Positions 1 through 4,952 of a DNA stretch of 5,817 nucleotides are shown here, one piece after another. The translations under genes were made by a program, and so were the position numbers. Below the pieces are notes generated by a model. That model did not search any database and was not told where the DNA came from. It was given only the letters and a program-made list of their open reading frames with translations. The stretch is taken from positions 1-5,817 of the forward strand of contig JAPUKI010000068.1 in NCBI GenBank assembly GCA_027295745.1, given 5' to 3'. The DNA comes from Acidobacteriota bacterium (GTDB taxonomy: Bacteria; Acidobacteriota; UBA6911; RPQK01; JADFOI01). How positions within the stretch are numbered: position 1 is the first letter of the stretch; every line of letters starts with the position of its first letter.

Positions 1-35
1 AGACAGCTTACAACAGACAATAGACAACAGACAAC
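1..35. repeat. AGACAAY heptanucleotide tandem tract upstream of ETF-QO
   Basis: Five consecutive 7-base units keep phase from base 1. The last two are perfect AGACAAC copies, the third is AGACAAT, and the first two are degenerate (AGACAGC and TTACAAC). The tract may extend left of the window. It is followed by a short CACGACAG/CACGAACT duplication up to the ETF-QO start. No promoter or strong ribosome binding site is recognisable in bases 1-67. The same vocabulary recurs in inverted orientation after the gene (1879-1901). Confidence 0.7.
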
Positions 36-67
36 AAGAAAGCACGACAGCACGAACTCACAAAGAC

Positions 68-1756
68 ATGACCATGCAGCGTGAACAACTTGAGGTTGAC
101 GTTCTTTTCATCGGCGCAGGTCCAGCCAGTCTGAGCAGTGCTCTGCGCTTGTCTCGGTTGGTGTCTGAGCACAATGAGGCCGTTGACTCAGGAGCAAAGT
201 CGGGCAAAAAGCTGAGCGATCTGACCCTGTTGGTGATCGAGAAGGGTCGGGAGATTGGCTCTCACGCTCTGAGCGGAGCCGTTGTTGATCCGCGTGCCTT
301 TGATGAGCTTCTGGAAGGATTCGATGGCGAGAGGCCACCCTATGACGCACCTGTGGAGGACGATGCGTTGTACCTCCTCACTCAAAACACGAGTTTTCGC
401 TCGCCGATTACCCCACCGCCCCTGAAAAACCACGGTTACTATGTGGCTTCTCTGGGAAAACTTGTGAAGTGGATGGCCGGGTTATGCGAGAGAAATGGTA
501 TCGATGTCTACCCGGAATTTCCTGCAGTAGAACTACTCTTTGAAGGTGATTCGGTGATCGGAGCCCGGATGGGAGACAAGGGAATAGACAAGCAGGGGAA
601 TCCAAAAGCCAATGTTGAGCCTGGGATCGATGTCCTGGCGAAGCTCACTGTGCTGGGTGAAGGTCCTCGAGGAACACTGGCTCGACAGGCTGAGCGCCGG
701 TTCGGGTTAAAGGAGGGGCGACATCCCCAGATCTACTCCATTGGAGTTAAGGAGATCTGGCGGGCAGCTGGAGAGATCCAACCTGGAGTTGTCTACCATA
801 CATTTGGTTTTCCACTCGCCACCCAGGCCTTCGGCGGTGGCTTTGTTTACACCATGAATGACAATCTGATCGACCTGGGTTTTGTGGTCGGCCTGGACTA
901 CAAAAATCCCTGCCTGGATGCACATCACATCTTTCAACAGTTCAAGACCCATCCTTTCATCCGGGAGATGCTGGAAGGTGGCAAGGTGCTTTCCTATGGC
1001 GCCAAAGCCATCCCTGAAGGAGGCTATTACTCGATGCCGCGTCTTTTCGCCGATGGCCTGCTCATCGTGGGTGACTCGGGCGGATTCTTGAATTCTCAGC
1101 GCTTGAAAGGGATTCATCTGGCCGTCAAATCCGGAATGCTGGCGGCAGAAACCATTCTGGAGTCTTTGCTTCAAGGGGACTACTCTCGAGCCGTACTGGG
1201 GAGCTACTCGGACCGCTTTGAAAGAAGCTGGGCCAAAGAGGAACTTTGGAAGGTCCGCAATTTCCGACAGGCTTTTCAGAGAGGCTTCTTCTCAGGGCTG
1301 ATCCATACGGGTGTACAATTTCTAACGAATGGCAGGGGGCTCAAAGATCCACTTCCTACTCTGCCTGGCCACGTTCGAATGCAGCAGCTCAAGGAATATT
1401 TCGGAGAAACCGAGGTGGAGTGCGAGAAGATGGTGTTTGATGGTCAGCTCACTTTTGACAAGCTGACGGATGTTCACTATTCCAACACTGCTCATGAGGA
1501 GGATCAACCGTGCCACCTGAAAATCTTAGATTTTGACATCTGTCACAATCGGTGCAGGTACGAGTACGGGAATCCCTGTCAGCACTTCTGCCCCGCTAGT
1601 GTGTACGAAATGGTGGAGCAGGACAACCAACCCCGCCTGCAGGTCAACTTCAGCAACTGCGTCCACTGCAAGACTTGTGACATCATGGATCCCTATCAGA
1701 TCATTGCCTGGACTCCATCCGAGGGTGGAGGGGGCCCGGACTACAAAAATATGTGA
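68..1756 (+). CDS. electron transfer flavoprotein:quinone oxidoreductase (ETF-QO, ETF dehydrogenase)
   Basis: This 562-residue protein takes electrons from reduced ETF, which collects them from acyl-CoA and related dehydrogenases, and passes them to membrane quinone. Seen in the sequence: an N-terminal Rossmann FAD motif GAGPAS (residues 16-21), the IEKG/SHALSG segment (57-70), the quinone-domain signature YGAK...IPEGG (310-319), a second FAD motif GDSGGFLN (335-342), and a C-terminal ferredoxin-like domain. C508, C531, C534 and C537 match the family's 4Fe-4S ligands (CPAxVYE and CVHCKTC). The family's usual ending, GGGGPxYxxM, is intact, so the gene is complete. The length is close to that of mature mitochondrial ETFDH. 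The usual third glycine of the FAD motif is serine (S21), and extra cysteines (C482, C492, C496, C504) precede the cluster. ATG codons at 68 and 74 are both possible, and neither has a clear Shine-Dalgarno. The gene stands alone here, without etfA or etfB. The TGA stop abuts a heptamer repeat. Symbols for this gene vary (a fixC relative), so none is given. Confidence 0.96.
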   Translation: MTMQREQLEVDVLFIGAGPASLSSALRLSRLVSEHNEAVDSGAKSGKKLSDLTLLVIEKGREIGSHALSGAVVDPRAFDELLEGFDGERPPYDAPVEDDALYLLTQNTSFRSPITPPPLKNHGYYVASLGKLVKWMAGLCERNGIDVYPEFPAVELLFEGDSVIGARMGDKGIDKQGNPKANVEPGIDVLAKLTVLGEGPRGTLARQAERRFGLKEGRHPQIYSIGVKEIWRAAGEIQPGVVYHTFGFPLATQAFGGGFVYTMNDNLIDLGFVVGLDYKNPCLDAHHIFQQFKTHPFIREMLEGGKVLSYGAKAIPEGGYYSMPRLFADGLLIVGDSGGFLNSQRLKGIHLAVKSGMLAAETILESLLQGDYSRAVLGSYSDRFERSWAKEELWKVRNFRQAFQRGFFSGLIHTGVQFLTNGRGLKDPLPTLPGHVRMQQLKEYFGETEVECEKMVFDGQLTFDKLTDVHYSNTAHEEDQPCHLKILDFDICHNRCRYEYGNPCQHFCPASVYEMVEQDNQPRLQVNFSNCVHCKTCDIMDPYQIIAWTPSEGGGGPDYKNM

Positions 1757-1800
1757 GCTGTCAGCTGTCAGCTGTCAACGGTTCACCGTTCAAACCGGTC
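1756..1800. repeat. AGCTGTC heptamer array followed by CGGTTCA-like units
   Basis: Three perfect AGCTGTC copies (1756-1776) begin at the last base of the ETF-QO stop codon. They are followed by CGGTTCA (1779-1785), CCGTTCA (1786-1792) and an AACCGGTC end. AACGGT and ACCGTT at 1777-1790 form a 6-base inverted repeat with a 2-base loop, too tight and without a T-tract to be called a terminator. Each unit contains AGCTGTC, so adjacent copies create the palindrome CAGCTG. No protein is supported here. Confidence 0.85.
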
Positions 1801-1819
1801 AGCCTCTCCGTGGTCTGTG

Positions 1820-1847
1820 GTTTCAGGTTCCAGGTTTCAGGTTTCAA
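1820..1847. repeat. GTTTCAG heptamer array
   Basis: Four tandem 7-base units are present: GTTTCAG, GTTCCAG, GTTTCAG and GTTTCAA, differing at one position each from the consensus. A pyrimidine-rich stretch (about 1850-1893, ending in a run of six T) follows. It has no stem before it, so it is not a convincing intrinsic terminator for ETF-QO. Confidence 0.85.
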
Positions 1848-1878
1848 AAATCTTCTTCCTCCTGACTCTTCTCCCCCG

Positions 1879-1901
1879 GTCTATTGTCTTTTTTAGCTGT
1901 C
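1879..1901 (-). repeat. inverted copy of the ETF-QO upstream repeat module
   Basis: Read on the minus strand, this 23-base stretch starts with GACAGCT and ends with AGACAATAGAC, joined by five A residues. Bases 2-25 upstream of ETF-QO have the same two blocks in the same order on the plus strand, joined by six bases (TACAAC). The 11-base block matches exactly: 15-25 against the complement of 1879-1889. The two modules therefore flank ETF-QO as inverted repeats. They may be shared intergenic repeat vocabulary rather than ends of a mobile unit, because no transposase is present. Confidence 0.6.
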
Positions 1902-1954
1902 AGCGGTCAGGTTTCAGATTTCGGATTTGTTTGGGATTTGGAATTTTGAATTTC
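1895..1954. repeat. drifting heptamer array (AGCTGTC to GGATTTG to GAATTTC)
   Basis: A strict 7-base period runs from 1895 to 1929 while the unit changes stepwise, starting as AGCTGTC and ending as GGATTTG. After a 4-base slip (1930-1933), three more units follow at 1934-1954: GGATTTG, GAATTTT and GAATTTC. The phase can be read directly in the sequence. The region is non-coding apart from repeat-derived open frames. Confidence 0.75.
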
Positions 1955-1974
1955 CGACGGCCTTCGGCCGGCGG
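1954..1974. other. GC-rich imperfect hairpin in the convergent spacer
   Basis: CCGACGGCC (1954-1962) and GGCCGGCGG (1966-1974) pair over nine positions with a single central A/G mismatch around a TTC loop. It sits between two heptamer arrays and between the convergent ends of ETF-QO and cstA. There is no T-run after the stem on either strand, so a classical Rho-independent terminator is not supported. It could still slow polymerase or act as a structured part of the repeat element. Confidence 0.5.
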
Positions 1975-2029
1975 TGTCAGCTGTCAGCTGTCAGCTGTCA
2001 GGTGTCAGCGGTTCAGCTGTCAGCGGTTC
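1972..2029. repeat. AGCTGTC heptamer array overlapping the 3' end of cstA
   Basis: CGGTGTC (1972-1978) is followed by three perfect AGCTGTC units (1979-1999), AGGTGTC (2000-2006), AGCGGTTC (2007-2014), AGCTGTC (2015-2021) and AGCGGTTC (2022-2029). The two 8-base variants are separated by one standard unit. The stop codon of cstA (complement of 1991-1993) and its last 12 sense codons lie inside this array. Confidence 0.85.
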
Positions 2030-3673
2030 CCGCTTGTCTTTTAAAACCCGCAAGATGGCTTCCACAGCCAACCACAGTGAGAGCAGGAAGATCCCTCCGC
2101 CTAACACCAGTAACAGATAGGCCCCGCCATTCCAGAAGTCTCGTATTTTTATCACCATGGCTGGCAAGGTCGTGATCAGCATGAACACCATGGGTACACC
2201 TGTGTACCAGTAGGGACGGCCTCGTTGCATGAGATAGAGGGTGACGGCCAGAAGCGTAAGGCCGCCCAGGATCTGGTTGGTGGTGCCGAAAAGTTGCCAC
2301 AAAGCCAGGCCGGCAGCCTCTCCATTCACTTTGTAGAAGGCGAAAAACCCGATCACGAACACGGCCAACAGAGAGGCTATGGGGCGATAGCCGAGGAATG
2401 GAAGCCGGAGAGTTTCGCTTATTTCCGAGATGTTAAAGCGTAAAAGTCGCGTTGCCGAATCGAGTGTGGTCAAGGCAAACGAGATGGCAACCAATGCTAC
2501 AAATGCCCTTCCCAGATCTAGGGGAAGGCCCAACTGACTGATGAAAAGTGCCGAGCCTTCAATAAAGGCCTCCATGTTCGGTCCCAAACCTGAAGCCAAT
2601 TCCCAGGATTGATAGTGCTCCATCCACAGGTCTCGGGTGAGAAACCCGGCCGTACAGGCCAGAACTGAGGCCAGGCCAAGCAACGATTCTGCAATCATGC
2701 CGCCGTAGCCGATGAAGGTAGCATGACTCTCATTGTCTATCTGTTTTGCCGTCGTTCCTGAGGCGACCAGGCCGTGGAAACCGGAAATGGCTCCGCAGGC
2801 AATGACGATGAAGACAAAGGGGACAAGAGGCGGTGCACCTTCAGGCTGGATTTGTATCGCGGGAGCTGCGAACTCCGGCCGCAACACAAAAAAACCGGCA
2901 AAAATGGAGATCAGTCCCAGGTACAGCAGTAGAGAGTTGATGTAATCGCGAGGCTGCAAAAGGAGCCAAACAGGCAGGATCGAGGCTACGAAGCTGTAGA
3001 CGAGCAACAGAACGCTCCACCAGGCGAGGCTGAGATCGATGCTGGGCAGCCGCAGTCCTGCCCAGACACTGAACAGGGTAACTGTAAAGGCCACAAGCGT
3101 GACCCGCCAGATCGAAATCTTCTTCTTGTAAACCAGCCAGCCGACCACTATGGCAATCACCATCAGCGTCCCACTCGGATAGACGGCTTCCGGGTGGTAG
3201 TCGCTGCTCAAGAGGGTGGCGCAAATGTGTACGAAGACACCCATGGCCAGCGCAATCAAGAAGAAGATGATGAGGTGAAAGAGAGTTTTGGCTCTTGTGC
3301 CCACGATGGATTCAGCAACCTTGCCGACCGACACGCCGCGGGCCCGCATAGAAATGACGAGAGCTCCAAAGTCATGGACAGCTCCGATGAAAAGTGTTCC
3401 GAAAACGACCCAGAACATGGCTGGCACCCAGCCCCAGATGACTGCAATGGCCGGTCCTAGCATGGGGGAGAGCCCAGCAATGGAGGCAAAGTGATGTCCG
3501 AAGAGGATGTATTTATTGGTGGGGACGTAATCAATGCCATCCTGAAGCTCATGAGCAGGGGTAGCCGCTTGAGAATCCAATTGAAAAACACGACGCCCTA
3601 AAAATTTGGCGTAGATGTGGAAACCGGCCAGGTAGAGGGCGAAGCAGACAAGAGTGACCAGAACGGGAGTCAT
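1991..3673 (-). CDS. cstA: CstA-family carbon starvation protein (peptide/pyruvate-type transporter)
   Basis: This 560-residue polytopic inner-membrane protein belongs to the CstA family, whose studied members import peptides or pyruvate when carbon is short. Family hallmarks seen: TNKYILFGHHFASIAG (52-67) leading into LSPMLGPAIAVIWGW, GAVHDFGAL (97-105), QPRDYINS (240-247), GAISGFHGLVASGTTAKQ (294-311), LDSATRLLRF (404-413) and LWQLFGTTNQ (458-467). Roughly 15 hydrophobic spans cover nearly the whole length. It is shorter than E. coli CstA (about 700 residues), as in many CstA proteins of other phyla. The ATG at 3673 is chosen because the first membrane segment then starts at once, as in relatives. 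A TTG at 3700 would overlap the upstream gene, and neither start has a good Shine-Dalgarno. The start lies 13 bases after the methyltransferase-like gene, so co-transcription is likely. The last 12 residues, EPLTAEPLTPDS, are encoded by the intergenic heptamer repeat. The substrate cannot be told from sequence. Confidence 0.95.
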   Translation of the reverse strand: MTPVLVTLVCFALYLAGFHIYAKFLGRRVFQLDSQAATPAHELQDGIDYVPTNKYILFGHHFASIAGLSPMLGPAIAVIWGWVPAMFWVVFGTLFIGAVHDFGALVISMRARGVSVGKVAESIVGTRAKTLFHLIIFFLIALAMGVFVHICATLLSSDYHPEAVYPSGTLMVIAIVVGWLVYKKKISIWRVTLVAFTVTLFSVWAGLRLPSIDLSLAWWSVLLLVYSFVASILPVWLLLQPRDYINSLLLYLGLISIFAGFFVLRPEFAAPAIQIQPEGAPPLVPFVFIVIACGAISGFHGLVASGTTAKQIDNESHATFIGYGGMIAESLLGLASVLACTAGFLTRDLWMEHYQSWELASGLGPNMEAFIEGSALFISQLGLPLDLGRAFVALVAISFALTTLDSATRLLRFNISEISETLRLPFLGYRPIASLLAVFVIGFFAFYKVNGEAAGLALWQLFGTTNQILGGLTLLAVTLYLMQRGRPYWYTGVPMVFMLITTLPAMVIKIRDFWNGGAYLLLVLGGGIFLLSLWLAVEAILRVLKDKREPLTAEPLTPDS

Positions 3674-3686
3674 AAAACCAAGAGTG

Positions 3687-4328
3687 CTACTGCCGCGCAA
3701 AAAGATATTCTTTGAAGCCGTTTCTCAGCAGGAAGGAGTTGCGAACGCGGAAATCGGGCATCAGTTCATTGAGATCGGTTTGTTGGTAGGTGGGGCACTG
3801 GCGCAAGACAGAGGAGTTGGTCTCGTAAATGAGGCGCTTCTGATCCAGGATTCTGAAAGTCGTCGGTTTCTCGGGGATGAATTTTGAGGTGGAGATGAGA
3901 GCGAACAACAATGTTCCCTTGTGGCAGAAACGACCTAGGTGACGAATGAGAGCTTTAAACTCATCACGCTCCAGATAGTTGAAGATGTCCCAACTCAGGA
4001 TGATGTCGAAACGAGTGTTTCTCCTATAGGGTAGGAGATACTCAAAAACTGCCTGGTAGGAGACTCCGTCCTCCGGGGAGAGATAATCGAAGGACGTGAG
4101 GGTTCGGTAAAAATCTTCGATGTAAACTTTGCAGGAGAACTGCGAAAAGAAGTCAACATTTCCTCCCAAGGCAGGGCCCAGGTCAAGGATATGATATTTT
4201 CGCTGGTGCCGCAGCTGCTCGTAGAGGACGTTGAGTGCAAGAGAAGCACTGGCTTCAGGCTCGACAGGAGAGTCCTCAACGGGCTCCCCTTTCGACTTTA
4301 AACTCAACGCAGAAAACAATTGCTTCAT
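3687..4328 (-). CDS. class I SAM-dependent methyltransferase-like protein, coupled to bactofilin
   Basis: This 213-residue soluble protein has an acidic, low-complexity N-terminus (about 12-28) and then a Rossmann-like methyltransferase core. Seen: a motif I-like HILDLGPALGGNVDFF (46-61), an acidic residue at the end of the next strand (VYIED, E71), a motif IV-like FDIILSWDIFNYL (107-119) and the hydrophobic strand GTLLFAL (138-144). Motif I is unusual: the usual glycine run is replaced by GPALGG. Whether SAM is bound is therefore inferred, and the substrate is unknown. Its ATG overlaps the bactofilin stop codon as ATGA (4325-4328), with no separate ribosome binding site, so its translation is probably coupled to bactofilin. 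No signal peptide or membrane span is visible, so a cytoplasmic location is likely. An inactive methyltransferase-fold adaptor is the main alternative. Confidence 0.75.
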   Translation of the reverse strand: MKQLFSALSLKSKGEPVEDSPVEPEASASLALNVLYEQLRHQRKYHILDLGPALGGNVDFFSQFSCKVYIEDFYRTLTSFDYLSPEDGVSYQAVFEYLLPYRRNTRFDIILSWDIFNYLERDEFKALIRHLGRFCHKGTLLFALISTSKFIPEKPTTFRILDQKRLIYETNSSVLRQCPTYQQTDLNELMPDFRVRNSFLLRNGFKEYLFARQ

Positions 4329-4879
4329 GCTCGGGGGGTATCGGCCTTGACACTGAGAGGGCCTTCCTTACTCTTCGGAGTGGCTTTTTCGGGTTCCTCT
4401 GTTGGAGCAGGACCAGGCTTCACTTGTGAATGTGCTGAGGTTGGATTAAGGGGAGCTTTTTGCAATGCGGAATCCTTTCCTCCACCCTTGGAATCCATGT
4501 CGATGCTTCCTTTAAATTTCGCACCGTCCTCCAGGTTGACCCGCGGCGCCGTCATATTTCCACGAACCAGCCCGGACGCCCGGACTATGATCTTCTCCTC
4601 TCCGAAGATATCGCCTTCCACTTCGCCTTCAATGGAGATGATCTTCCCGTAGATATTTGCTTTGACGTTTCCTGTCCTGCCTACGGTAACGTTGTTCTTC
4701 TTCAAGTCTACTTTACCCTCGACTCGGCCTTGGATCATCAAGTCCTCTTCTCCAGTCAGTTCACCCTTGACGATGAGGGAAGGACCAACCAATGCCTTCT
4801 CTTTCAATTGGTCAATTGGGTTCTTGGTGAAACTGGGGGATTTGAAATCAGGACTCTCTTCTTCCGGCTTCTTCCACAT
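4325..4879 (-). CDS. bactofilin (polymer-forming cytoskeletal protein, DUF583 family)
   Basis: This 184-residue protein has the three-part bactofilin build. A short charged N-terminus (1-30, MWKKPE... to IDQLKEKAL) is followed by a beta-helix core at about 31-127 and a disordered tail rich in Pro, Lys and Glu (128-184). The core shows the repeated pattern of short strands with glycine turns: VKGELTGEEDLMIQGRVEG, VTVGRTGNVKANIYG, ISIEGEVEGDIFGEE and IIVRASGLVRGNM. Bactofilins polymerise without nucleotide into filaments at the membrane and act in cell shape, polarity, stalks or peptidoglycan enzyme placement. Which role applies here cannot be read from the sequence. The start is preceded by AGGGG at 4890-4894, ten bases from the ATG. 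It is the first gene of the likely bactofilin, methyltransferase-like, cstA unit. Confidence 0.93.
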   Translation of the reverse strand: MWKKPEEESPDFKSPSFTKNPIDQLKEKALVGPSLIVKGELTGEEDLMIQGRVEGKVDLKKNNVTVGRTGNVKANIYGKIISIEGEVEGDIFGEEKIIVRASGLVRGNMTAPRVNLEDGAKFKGSIDMDSKGGGKDSALQKAPLNPTSAHSQVKPGPAPTEEPEKATPKSKEGPLSVKADTPRA

Positions 4880-4885
4880 AGTACA

Positions 4886-4899
4886 ACGTCCCCTGACGT
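4886..4899 (-). promoter_or_regulatory. small hairpin carrying the bactofilin ribosome binding site
   Basis: On the transcribed (minus) strand, ACGTC and GACGT form a 5-base stem around the loop AGGG, seven bases before the bactofilin ATG. The Shine-Dalgarno-like AGGGG (4890-4894) spans the loop and the first stem base. Such a short stem could modestly tune translation, but it may be chance. Confidence 0.4.
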
Positions 4900-4910
4900 A
4901 CCCCTCTGTT

Positions 4911-4937
4911 TGTATAATTAAAGACCCTAAAAGTCAA
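4911..4937 (-). promoter_or_regulatory. putative sigma70-type promoter for the bactofilin operon
   Basis: Read on the minus strand, TTGACT (4932-4937, five of six to the -35 consensus) is followed after 15 bases by TATACA (4911-4916, four of six). An alternative -10, TACAAA (4909-4914), has the ideal 17-base gap. The AT-rich block falls in the 73-base space between the SLC13 gene and bactofilin. A start near 4904 would give a leader of about 25 bases holding the ribosome binding site. Confidence 0.45.
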
Positions 4938-4952
4938 GCCGATGGGGTCGAG

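Noticed and set aside
707..1174. 155-codon open frame antisense to ETF-QO
   Set aside because: It lies wholly inside a well-supported gene, has no recognisable domain, and its composition reflects the opposite strand's codon pattern.
1954..1974. Rho-independent terminator for the convergent genes
   Set aside because: The stem is strong but no T-run follows it on either strand, so it is listed only as a hairpin.
1756..2029. CRISPR array
   Set aside because: Units are 7-8 bases with no spacers between them and no cas genes are nearby. It is a tandem microsatellite-like array.
1817..2175. Open frames across the repeat spacer on the plus strand (proteins rich in CQLSAV-type repeats)
   Set aside because: They are translations of the AGCTGTC and GTTTCAG heptamers, have no domain or ribosome binding site, and one overlaps the cstA 3' end in antisense. 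Such repeat-encoded frames are a common false annotation.
3698..3700. TTG as the cstA start
   Set aside because: It overlaps the methyltransferase-like gene and adds nine residues that do not look like a family N-terminus. The ATG at 3673 begins directly at the first membrane segment.
4460..4921. 153-codon plus-strand open frame over bactofilin
   Set aside because: It is antisense to a clear bactofilin and shows no family features of its own.
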